A stretch of 64,000 nucleotides of DNA from Archegozetes longisetosus (Eukaryota > Arthropoda > Arachnida > Sarcoptiformes > Trhypochthoniidae): contig JAEMBT020000001.1 in NCBI GenBank assembly GCA_018873245.2, forward strand, positions 3,658,001-3,722,000. Direction: 5' to 3'. The notes beneath the pieces were generated by a model. That model searched no databases, was not told the DNA's origin, and saw only the letters and a program-made list of their open reading frames with translations. This document shows, piece by piece, positions 23,844 through 35,441 of this stretch (the first letter of the stretch is position 1; every line of letters begins with the position of its first letter). The position numbers and the translations under genes are program-made.

Positions 23844-25144
23844 AACTCGACTATTCCTGACATAAAAGTGAACAGGAGTTATTTATCTAAATACGGAATT
23901 AGAAACGGAACAATATTTTCCAACACAATTTGCGTTGTTATGCGCTTTAGACAACTTTAATGACTAACAATTTTCAACATAAAGAATATTGACTTGAAAA
24001 AATATGGATAATTCCATGTAAATTCTGGTGTGTTTGTGTAATAACAGGTTGTCTGGAGCGCTATTACTGATAAATTAATGTTTGATTGTCAATTTATTAG
24101 AGAGAAATTGATAAAAAAATTGAATATTGCAAATTATGTAATCGATAATGGTGTTAATAAGTGCAAGGGGTGGCAAAGAGTGTCAAACTTTGCACTTTTC
24201 TCATTAATTCACGTGGCTCACACGATGCTATAAAATATTCTTTAGGGTACTTATGATATTCAGTTTGATAAGAATTTTTGAAATTTAGCTAAGAGTTATT
24301 TCTGGTAATTTATATAAGTGATTTTCAAATTATATAATACTTATATCAAGTATGAAATGCTATAATTAATAGTACTTTTAAGACGAGAAATGTTAGTAAC
24401 TTAAGTACTAATATGTTGATAAAATGGATTAAAATATTACTTAGAATTATCTTCAAAATGAATCTTACATAAAAAGTGACCCAAACATTGAGGAACATAT
24501 CTAAAAATAGTTGAATGAAAACATTGAGATTTAGTCAGCTCCTGCAAAACCAACCCTTGGGCAAGGGTTGTGTAGATAGTTTGCACAATAAAAAATCAAT
24601 ATAGATATCTATCATATTATAGGATTGACATTTAAATGAATAAAAAACGTCCTATAAGTTGGAGAACAATCAAAACGATCGTAATAACGAAAATAGTAAT
24701 CTAAATAAAAACTAAAGTCTATTAAATGGAAGTTCTAATAAAGAGAGTATTACGTTGAAGTAGTTGTTATCGTACATAAATTGAAAAGTTATTTGTTTAC
24801 TTTGTAGATGATAAAGGTGAGATTAGAAAACGTATTGAAAATATAATATCTATTTAAGTAGTATCTAAAGTAGTATCTAAAGTAGTATCTAAAGTAGTAT
24901 CTAAAGTAGTATCTAAAGTATCTAAAGCCTTATTAGTCCTTAAAAAGTAAAGTGTTTTTGAACCTTATTTTAGAATAAATAAACTTTAATACAATTACTC
25001 ATATAATACAAATGTTAAATAATTATTTCATTAGATAAAAGTTGAAAATTAGTTGAATAAATGCAAGAAATACAGTTATACAGTTAGAATAAAACTATAG
25101 CTAGAATTAGAAAATTTGCCAAAATTCATCCATTAAATACTTAG
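23844..25144. other. Upstream region of CBM14 copy C; tail of DUF389 gene
   Basis: The first 100-150 bp match the upstream regions of copies A and B. The remainder is AT-rich, with a 14-bp minisatellite (unit AAGTAGTATCT with variants, about 24855-24928). No gene seen. Confidence 0.55.
24855..24928. repeat. 14-bp minisatellite
   Basis: About five perfect copies of AGTAGTATCTAA-type units in tandem. Confidence 0.85.
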
Positions 25145-28100
25145 TTATTCTCTCTCTTCGATAGATATCTCTGGAATACAATATCTGTCATTCGCACTTT
25201 CAGTCACTGGCGTCACTACAAATCGAGGGGCAGTTCCTGGAGATATTCGTGCCGATGGCCACACACTGTATGGTGAATGTTCCGATGTCTGAAGTGATCG
25301 TTTCAACCATGAACTACTTCTGCGTCTTTGTCTGTCAGTTGCGGCCATCGGTCGGTTCATATCATTGAGGTGATTATCTCCAAAGTTAAAAACAGATGAG
25401 TTTGAAGACTGGACTCCAGCCGAATGTGGCATTTTGACACTAGGTGTGGCTGGGCGTGAAGGCTCTCTCATCGAAAATCTATCATGCTCTTCCTCACCCA
25501 TATCTCGACGTTCGAGCATTGGCTAAGTATATGAGAAGAAGAGTTAGAAAATAAGAATAAATCAACTTAGCAATCGTTAGTTACTATGTAATTGGGAGTG
25601 ATTTGCGAGAGACGACTAGAACGTCTAGAATTATTTATTCTTCTGTTAGCAATAGCACCAGCCTCAACATCAGAAATACGAATATTGGGTATATTTGCAG
25701 ATACAATACTAGTTCTGCTTCTACGCCTGTCATCTCTGTTCAAATTGACGTTATTGTTCAAAGTAGGCTGGTACATGCCTTGACTCAAACGGCGAACTAG
25801 ATTGCCCTGGAAGATGGATAACAAGATGGATAACAAGATGAATAACAATATCGATAACAACCTAAATAAATCCACTATAAATTCTTACACTAGTCGATAG
25901 TCTATTACGCGCGTATTGATACACTTGATCCGCTTCTACATCACGTGCAATATCTGTCAAAGTTTGGATTTGTGTGACACGTGCTTCTGGCTTATCACTC
26001 AACAATTGGTTTGCATCCAATCCAGCGATGTCCTAACATCAGAATGGTTTGAATAAAGCTAATGAGAGAGAAGTTATTAGTTATCTTACCGCCCATTCTT
26101 TAAGTAGGACTTCGCCCATATTCTCATCATTGCCACCGTGTTCTTCATTATATTCTCTCGCAATCTAATGAAAGTAATAAATAATGAGAACCTAATTTGA
26201 GAATAGTTTTATATCTAATTCCTAACCTTAATATCTTCCTGGAAGAACCTTCTTGTTGTGGGCGACATTGTAGATAAGGGCGCAATTTCTTTGATCTAGT
26301 AATAAAAAGATTAAAATTTAGTGTTAATTACAGCTTTAAATCATATAATGCATTGTTGATTGCAGTTTTAGATGAGATAATATTCTATTAAATACAGGTT
26401 TAAATCATATAATATTTAGTTAATTACAGCTTTAAATCAAAACTAACCTTAAGCAATACAAGAGCTCCAAAAAAGATGTTGGTTATATTGACTAAAGACA
26501 AAACAAGACTTAGACATCCCAATAGTGCACACTCGATCGCCAAATTGTCGTTATAGAAAGGCGTGTAGCTTTCTTGTGGTGTTAGTGATGGACATAGATA
26601 ATAGGTTCGATTAGGATGAGTGTATATTGTTATTTTGGGCTCTTCGTTTATTGAATATAGTGTTCGAAGTGTCGATAATGCCCACAATAAACCCTAGTCA
26701 CAATAGTTTCATTCATATTTAGCTCAACATTCTTTCAATTTTCATTACATTATTCATGAAATTGCGCTCAACTTTTTACGCTTAAACTATGTTTGAAAGT
26801 TAAATGCATTGATACCTAACTTTCTGGTTTATGAACACCTTAGGAAAGAGTAAGAAATTGAAAATAAATTAGATAAATAGAATTACTGTATTGACTGCGG
26901 GTGGAAGTAATGAGACAGAGATGGCAACGCCTACTAATGAGGCCTCATTTCCAGATAGTAAAGATATAGCCACCGCGCATCCCGACGGAAACGCAACCAA
27001 TGTTCCGACCCATGCCACTCGTGGTAGACCTCTTTCTCGCATCATGTTTGTTGGCCAGGCTTGATCTGCCCAATGTTCGGTAAAGTTCAAGGCAATCATT
27101 CCGAAGATATAACCTTTTCATACAAAAATAAATATGCAATTATTGCTTTAATCTATGATGATTAAGCTCAAATGTAACTCCTTGTCAAATATGAAGCTTC
27201 AATGGTATTTACAACTAATCCGAAGAATTTAGTTCAAGGAGAAAGTTGTCAAAATGAGAATAATCCGATTTCTAAGAATGTGATTTAAAACTCTTAGTTA
27301 CCAAATAGTATAGTAATAGCAAAACAAACGCCTAAATTCCTGAATCCTAGCGCTCTCAGAGACCGATCCTTAATGATTGTACCGAAGGTCATTGCCATAA
27401 CAGGACCCTTTAATCAAATACCCATCAAATTAATCATCATTAACATTGTGTAAATATAATTAAACATATGAGCGATTACACAATACTTTTGATATAATAA
27501 ATAATTTGAATTTTTGTAATCTTATAGCAATCATACCATCATGGGTGAGACCAACATACTGGCCACTAAACTGACCACACTGTTGTCTAATAATCCCATG
27601 GCTGCTATCCATGAGGCGAATATTAGATAACACACAAAGTCAAACGTTAGAGAAGCCCCTGATCTCACATTATCCACCACCTAATCATAAGCATTTGATT
27701 TTCAAACTAATCAATAGCTTTCAAATAATTAATTCATCAGTTCTTGTAATACCTGTGCCACCGTCAGTCTTGCAGTAACTGATTTCAAGAATTTGTTTTG
27801 TGCCGCTTTGAAGTTACTCAAAGTTCTGTTGACATCTTTTTTACCATTTTCGTCACTATAAATAAGTTTGAATTAAGTTAATCAAGACGAATTCAGTTGT
27901 AAACTATATCTACCTCGATGTCAAATCGATGTCATCCAAATCGTCGTACTCTTCATCGTAACAAAATAATGAGAACGGAATAATGCTTTGGAAAGAGATG
28001 AAAGTCAACAAAATGATTTCAATTTTTGGTAATATATCGGGTTTATAGTGAAAGTAGGGTTTGGGTATGAGGAAGCCATATAGTTATCACAATATTGTTC

Positions 28101-30954
28101 TTCTATGGCTAACATTGCCCATATCCAACCTAACTTAACTTGACTTAAATTAGTTATACTGGTAGTGTATTTAACTAAATTAGATTAAACAATATGAATG
28201 GTAATCATCTGACTACCTAAGCCTAACACCTAAGCCCTACATGAACCGTAAACCTAATATTGCTGTTGACTCACCCTATAGTAGAGCCACTTTTACTTCC
28301 GACTCCTACCGATTTGAAGTATTGAAGGACAGCATCGCTTTCTTCTAGATCAACTGAAAAGGAGACTTGATAATACTTGCCATTCTTGGATTTAAGCCAA
28401 GTGGCCTCTTCTATGGCGAGATAAGAAAGCGCATCTTCGACCACCTAATTAGTTGAGCATTGAATGGATTGAGAGATTGTTAGAAATAGATTTGTTAACT
28501 ATAGTTACCCTTTCTATTGGAAGCTCTTTTATGTTATCCTTTTTAGCATTATATTGATTGGTTTGATTTTCATTTGGTGCTTCGTTTATTGTATGCAATT
28601 CACCTAAATATTGTTGAAATGCGTGTTAATTACTTTTTAATAGTGCAAAACACTCTTAATATGACTATTTATGAATAGGACGTAGTTTCATATATTGTAA
28701 TGTTTAAATTGCTTTACAGATAAATTATTAATAATATCTATAAAGCATTGCTTCCAACTAATCTCAACACGAAATAACAATATTCGGTGCCATCAGATAT
28801 TGATGAGAATTGATTTAGAAGTAGGCTCAAACTGAACATTTCATAAAATTAAGTAATTGACAGACGATCACTTTAAGTAACATTTAGTTTAATAATGTGT
28901 TCAAATTGAAAGCAAATATGAATCTATATTTGAATTGCTAACTGACATTGTTATCTAATAATAACTAAATTAATGTAAGAAAAGAGAAAATGTAATCAAA
29001 TAGTATTATATTTGATATAATGGCGTAATTAAGATTGTGCAGATCAAATATTAAATAATTAATTACTGATATGCGGCACATTTTATAAGACCTAATCAAC
29101 ATATTCTACTTAACAAAGTAGTGTCAACTTTTCCAATCAAATTATCAGTCACTTAATCAACTCAATCAAGAGAATATTCTGTTGAGAATATTCTGTTGAG
29201 AATATTCTCAAATAGCGATAATTAAAATGTTTTATTAGTTGTAAGACAATAATAGACTAAATGAGTAGTACTATTAAAAGAGATTTAAAGCTAGTTAGAG
29301 ACTAGTTGGAGCGAGTTTCAGTAATATAATTATTATTTTCAATAAGATTTATTGCTTATGAAACATGATTTCAATTGAATTTGAAGCTTATCTCTGCGCG
29401 CTTGTTTGCAACTAATAAAATTAGATCTATTTCATAGTTCACAATCGGATTAATATACTTTTAGTTAGCAATTGACCTGCATTTATGTTATATATTTGAT
29501 AATGATTTAAGTTTGTTTGCTATTGATCAACTCGTAATAGTAATGTAATTGTTTTGAAAGTTTAGTTCATTGATCAATATGATCTGGTTATCTCTATGCA
29601 ACTAAGTAATCTATTTTCAAGTTTTTGTCTCTTTTTGTTTCTAATCAGACCAATGCTTAGTCTTAAAACTGAATAATTGACCTAAACCAAGCTGATTGTT
29701 GCATGTGGTGCCGCTAAAATAATTCCTCAATTACTGATAGGTGCTTACTAAGAAAATCAATTAATCTCTACTTAAAGTATAAGTTGTTTTGTTGTTTGCA
29801 ACTAGTTGAAAACATTGAGCTATTATTGAAGTACTGTAAAAGTGAAAAATATCTGTGTACGTGACCTGACTTAATATGACCTAACGTAACGTAACGTAAC
29901 GTTAACGTTAACGTAACCTAACCTAACCTAACCTAACCTAACCTAACTTCTATATGACGGCTTGAAGAGTTGATTGGTTGTTCATTTTCATAAAATTGCA
30001 CATATAGGTAGACATTAAATTTAAAATGAAATCAAATATTTGCTTATCACTTGAATCGCATAAATTTGAGTCGTATCAATACAGAAACAAACAGGAACTC
30101 TAAAGTGAGAGATCTAATTGATGAAGTTAGTACTAGTAAATATTATTTGATTTTTGAAATATATTCTAGTAATTGAGAAGATTACCAAACTAGAATCAAT
30201 ATTTATTTAGATAAAAACTAGTCTTATATAACTATCACAACTATTTATATTAAGTATTGAGATGAGTGGGTCTTCACTTATGCCTAAGTTTATAGAGATT
30301 ACAATTCTTACATAAATAGTAACCAATTTGATCTTAAACTTTCTGAAAAACAAACTTCAATTATTTAGTTTTAGATCAGGGTAAGGACTGAATGACTTTT
30401 AGAGGTTGATTCTCAGTTCGCAGATAATCTTCATTGTCAATTAGATCGTAGTTGTTATAATAAATCATCTTATAATTGATGTGACCCATCACAACCTTAT
30501 ATTTTAAAATAAAAGTCAACTAAATTTCTTAACTATAGTTTGACTGAATACATGTTCGATTATCTATTAGCCAATACGTGATTTACTACTGTATGTAAGT
30601 ATCTATACATTAACTCAAAGTTTCAGGTGTTTTAAGTTATAATTGAGTGTACGGCTCTTTCACAATACGGAATAGTTTACATTGAAGGTAATTTAGATAA
30701 TAATTTTGCGCTCAAACAATGTCAAGAAAAGTATTTAATCGACATGAAAATAAAAATAACAAAAACTCATGTCAATCGATTAGTTAGAGCTAAAATTCGA
30801 AAAATAGATATCAACAAATAGTAAACAAAATCATACTTTTGCTGCTGTAGTTTTGATGTTTCTTAAGCTTATCGCATAGTTTCTCTTTTTCTTTTATGTC
30901 GTTTTCATGATCTCTAAGAGGAACAGTTATGATGACCAAAACGGCACTTGACAT
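25145..30954 (-). CDS. DUF389 multipass membrane protein
   Basis: Fourteen exons in consistent phase give 724 residues: 30954-30837, 28603-28509, 28444-28275, 27985-27914, 27855-27747, 27680-27537, 27407-27302, 27113-26887, 26693-26448, 26295-26227, 26164-26090, 26032-25889, 25806-25585, 25522-25145. The hydrophobic core (about residues 200-430) carries DUF389 hallmarks: SMLVSPMMGPVMAMTFG made across an exon junction, and ASLVGVAISVSLLPPAVN. An N-terminal soluble region with an acidic stretch (EEYDDLDD) and a long Ser/Arg-rich cytoplasmic-type tail (about 430-724) flank it. DUF389 is widespread in prokaryotes and patchy in animals; its transport activity is not established. Intron 1 (2.2 kb) holds a CCTAA array. 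The long disordered tail is unlike the short bacterial proteins and suggests regulation by phosphorylation or binding partners. Confidence 0.88.
29880..29948. repeat. Interstitial CCTAA array inside an intron
   Basis: CGTAA units grade into about six CCTAA units within intron 1 of the DUF389 gene. Orientation is opposite to the array at 11900-11978. Confidence 0.8.
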
Positions 30955-32970
30955 TGTTGAGATCTAAGACAAAGTTGAAGACCTGAACAAAGTTGAAGAC
31001 CTAAACAAAGTTGAACAAAATTGAAAACCTAAAACTATAAGTTACTGTCGTAAACATAAACTAAGAAATGAAATGTGAATCAAGTGATAAAATAGAAATT
31101 AGAATAAGCTGTATAAGTGGTTACATGTGTATTATCTTTTTTTTGAACGATTCTCTAATCATAACAAGGCGTAACTTAGAGATGATGTCGCTTCAAATAC
31201 GATCAAAAGTGAGGAAGCGGTAAGCGTCAAGTCGTAAAGATAACCATTAGCTTAGATTAGTCCAAATAGGCTTTTTGGTTGCAATTTATGTCAGCTTAAT
31301 CTTCAAATTTTAGGTAATAGTCGATGAATTGAGTTATTCTTATAATATATATTCTTATATTTCTAATTAAATAAATATTAATGTTATTGAATGATCTAAA
31401 ACTACAACTAAGTAATGAAAATTTGATTGTTTTTATAAAATATATGACATAATTAGTTAATAAAGATTAGAAGAGCAAAGTTTTGCAAGAATAAGATAGC
31501 TGTTAAAATTTACAATAGATTCATAGATGAAAAGAGCAAATGGAGAGTAGAAATGATATAAAACAATTATATGAATTAGATTGTTAAATAGCTGTCTTAT
31601 TTTATTATAGCCTTGTTTTTTCACAAACAATTGTGAACGCTTACCGTTAATAAGTGTCTACTTATGATTTATAGATACTGTATTTCTATCATTAAGTTGC
31701 CATTAAAACAAATTCTGATTTTTCTAACATATATAACTATATATACTACATATTTATACTACATATATATAACTATATGTATATATATATATACACTACA
31801 TATATAACTACATATAACTACATTCCTAAATAATATTCATATGAAATTATATCTCGACCCACATGTCACGCTTATATAATGAGTATCTAGCATATAATGA
31901 GTATCTAGCACATTATGAGTATCTAGCATATTATGATTATCTAGCATATTATGAGTATCTAGCATATTATACTCATTAGATGCACAATTAATTAAACAAT
32001 TCAAAAAGTAATGGTTTCCATTCTATCAGAGATTATTTGAACAGCTATCAAATACTTTGCATAATCATATCGTGTCGATTGTTTAGCATATATAACGTTT
32101 GCACTTCATTTTAATGCTTAACACAATATCTATACGCACTACTTGTGTTTAATTATCTGTATTTGTTTACTATAGATGAAAGAATCGGTTCTTATTGAAA
32201 GATGAAGAATAGATCATTTTGGGCTTATTTAAATCGAAATTTAAGTTTTTGTTAATCCCTTCATATTGACTATACGTCTAAAAGTCCTAAAAGTTGCGAA
32301 ATAAAAGACGATAACATAAACAGAAACCTAAATAAGTAGTATTACTACAAACAATTGTAACTATTTATTGAAAGAAAACATACAGTAACAAAGATAATGA
32401 GTTGATGCCGTAAGATTGACAAAACAACATATAGACACTATATCTTAACTTTATAGTCAGCATTGTCTTACGAGGGAATTAACTTGCAAAACATATAAGA
32501 GAAATAGTTGAATGAGATAATAGAGTAATAGATTCATATAAGGTATAATTGTAATTGAACAAAAATTGATTGCTGGAATAGATAGAAAGTCAATATTGAA
32601 GTTGTGCATGTTTTCATCTTACGTCAAGTATGATTAATTTGATTTTGCATTCAGTATAGCGATTAAATAATTTCTTAAACATATAACAGATAATCATTAG
32701 ATAGGAGATAACTATTACCTAAAAGCTAACAGAAAATCAATGAAATACTAGAAAATTGTATTACGTATACTGATTGTAATGAATGACCAAAATGCGTAAG
32801 AAAATTAAGCTTAAACTTTGATAAGAGAATTAGTTTAAAGATTAAGCTGTCAGTAGAGAAAAATATTTATTCTCAAATATCATTTAATATATGGTACACA
32901 AACAATTAAATCCTTTAAGAATACTTGTCTAGTAAAACAAATTAGTTGTAAATATCTGTCAGACATTCTA
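30955..32970. other. Intergenic with AT repeats and minisatellite
   Basis: No supported gene. Contains a (TA)-rich tract at about 31730-31830 and a roughly 19-bp minisatellite (unit ATGAGTATCTAGCATATT) at about 31874-31970. A TATA box for the protease gene ends the stretch. Confidence 0.5.
31874..31970. repeat. About 19-bp minisatellite
   Basis: Five near-identical copies of a TGAGTATCTAGCATAT-type unit. Confidence 0.85.
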
Positions 32971-32974
32971 ATGG

Positions 32975-32980
32975 TATAAA
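32975..32980 (+). promoter_or_regulatory. TATA box of the trypsin-like gene
   Basis: TATAAA 31 bp before the first in-frame ATG at 33011. Usual TATA-to-start spacing places initiation close to that ATG, implying a very short leader or use of the second ATG at 33041. Confidence 0.6.
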
Positions 32981-33010
32981 GAGAGGGTTGAGTTAACACT
33001 CGATTCCATT

Positions 33011-33974
33011 ATGTCGTACCTTTGGTCACAATTGGCAATAATGAATATTCTTTTAGTTTGTGTATTACTTCTATTCAAATTTGTCTCAATCACTGCTGAT
33101 GATTGTGGAATCAGTTCGTATATAAATAATGGCAACAGAATAGTTGGTGGACGCCAAGCATTAAAAGGAGAGTTTCCGTGGCAGGTCTCACTTCAGAGGA
33201 AAGCTTTCTATAATGATGGATACCATCACTTTTGTGGAGGAACCATTTTGAACAACTTTTGGGTTCTAACAGCAGCTCATTGTTTGGAAGGGTTTGGCTC
33301 ATAGTTAACTAGAAATAGGAATAGTTTAGATTAATTTAGAATAATGTTTCAGATTAACTCCGCAAGCGATTCGAGTTGTAGCGGGTGCTCACGAAATACA
33401 CTTCTGGTCCCAAGGAATGTCTATACATAGCGCGCAAACCTTCATAATTAATAAAGATTTCAACAAATCAACCAGGTTGGGGGACATCGCTCTCATTAAA
33501 GTTAAAGAAGAATTTGATTTTCAAGCATCCAATGGATTGTCGGGTCCCGTATGCCTTCCCGATCGGGACTATTATATTAGAGGCTTGGCAACGGTTACCG
33601 GTTGGGGTCAAATCGCAGATTTGGGTCCTGATTCAAATGTGCTTTTGGCTGTCGATTTGCCAATTGTTACCCAAGGTTATTGCCAGACTAAGTTTGGATC
33701 TAATGTGATAAAAGATACTGTGTTTTGTGCTGGAACTATAGAAGGAAAGGATTCGTGCCAGGTCTGAGATATGAATGAATTTTTGAAATTGAAATTCTAT
33801 TTTTCGGTTTGATATCAGGGTGATTCTGGCGGACCGATGATACAAATAGTCGATAATCGTGCGATTGTAATTGGAATAGTAAGTTACGGACATGTCTGTG
33901 GCAAAGCCGGTTGGCCTGGAGTTTACACAGAAGTTTCTAAATATTTAGATTGGATTAATATTAATATGGATTAA
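33011..33974 (+). CDS. Trypsin-like serine protease
   Basis: Exons 33011-33291, 33353-33761 and 33819-33974 give 281 residues (271 if the ATG at 33041, which begins the better signal peptide [12 protein letters not shown], is used). After the signal peptide a short propeptide with one Cys (DCGIS) ends in R|IVGG, the S1A activation site. The triad is intact: [13 protein letters not shown] and GDSGGP. Asp six residues before the active Ser (KDSCQGDSGGP) and the [10 protein letters not shown] segment predict trypsin-like Lys/Arg specificity. Mite group 3 allergens are related trypsins. The propeptide Cys suggests that the two chains stay disulfide-linked after activation, as in chymotrypsin. AATAAA at 34136-34141. 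Confidence 0.93.
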
Positions 33975-35441
33975 ACAGTAAATTCAAATTCAAATTATCA
34001 ACCAATAGCTATTGATTTTTTAAGGCTTTTAACAGATTTCAAGTGAACATAATTTAATTTAATTAAAATTTACAATCAATTAATTACATTATGAGTGATC
34101 TCTATGTGAGTTTGAATTGATAAGCAATAAAAATGATTTATTGGTTATAAAATACTCAACAAGATCCTAGATTGAAAGATTAGGAATCATTGAATGGTTT
34201 TATATGAATTTTGGCAGAATTGTAACTAAACAAGAGGTAATCGTTGATGGTAAAGGTTTTCACTGTTGTCTCAAATTCTAATCACAATCAATACAATGAA
34301 ACCCCTATAACTTGAATATGATAGTTAAGTATGTTTTTAAAAATCAATAACATTTTAGTCTTTCTTATATGGCATTTTTATATTAATTTTTAAAAACCAC
34401 TTAAGTGCATATTAAATAGGTTTGACTCTATAGAAAACTCGAACAATTAGTTTCTAAAATTCAATACTGAATAACGTAACGGATCAACAACGGAAAACCG
34501 AAACTAACCATTAGAGATTAAACTTCTCTTCATTCTTATCAAAAACAAATCGACTACTTTAGTAGATTCAGAATTATTAGCTAAAATCTACTTTAAATCA
34601 ATCGTTCAGTTGAAAATTGCAAAAATTGTTTGAAAAATACATATAATTGTGGCATATATAGTAAATGCTGAAAGTGTCAGCCGTTAGTCTACAAACAATT
34701 GAAACAAATTTTAATAAAAATACCTTGAGCTGTCGTAAACATCATTTTTTGTACTTATATTAGATTTATATCTAATAAAAGTTCAAATTAGGTCTTTCCT
34801 AGGATTGAACTTCTCTAATAAAACTTCGGTCTAAAAAATTATTAGTAGAAAAAGTTTTAACGCTTGATTGGATTCAGTTTTAAATTGTTGACCCAGCATA
34901 AGATCTTTAGTTATGGAATGTATATAAAAATTGATATCAGTTCAGTATTTGCGAGTTAATAGTTTGCTTTGCATTGTTTAGAAAGTATGATCGAAGCAGA
35001 GACAAGAAAACCACTATATTCATAATTATATTAACACAACTAATAAATTTAAATGACTAAATGACGAACTGCTAGAACCATACCAGAACATAAATTAGAT
35101 ATTAGACAATTCCCAATCGAAACAATACTGGGGTACGTTTCTCAAAACAGTCATAAGACTAAGACTAGTCTTAATGCAAAATACAGTAAAAACTCGTTAT
35201 AAGCAAAATTTTGGTATTAGCAATGATTTTAAAATCAAATATAATTTTTAAAAGCCAAGTAGTTTTCCATGTAAGCAAATTTTCGTTTTAAGCAATTTAT
35301 TTTTAAAAAATTTTAATTTGATTATAACGAGTTTTTGCTGCATTTAGTATTAAGACTAGTCTTAGCCTTATGACTGTTTTCAGAAACGCACCCCTGGATT
35401 TCAAGTTAAATTTGGAATAAAACAATTTATCTAACGATGAA
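33975..35441. other. Intergenic with a MITE-like element
   Basis: 3' UTR of the protease gene, then AT-rich sequence and the 265-bp inverted-repeat element at 35130-35394. No gene seen. Confidence 0.5.
35130..35394. mobile_element. 265-bp inverted-repeat MITE with pogo-like inner ends
   Basis: The outer ends GGGGTACGTTTCT and its reverse-complement partner start arms of about 73 bp that are nearly perfectly inverted. Within the arms lies CAGTAAAAACTCGTTATAA, which resembles pogo/Tigger termini, so this may be one element or a pogo-like MITE nested in another palindromic element. It lies immediately 3' of the mannosidase gene. Confidence 0.8.

Noticed and set aside
28000-28140. Alternative upstream extension of DUF389 exon 4
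   Set aside because: Both other frames hit stops; the acceptor just before 27985 has a strong pyrimidine tract and restores phase with exon 3.
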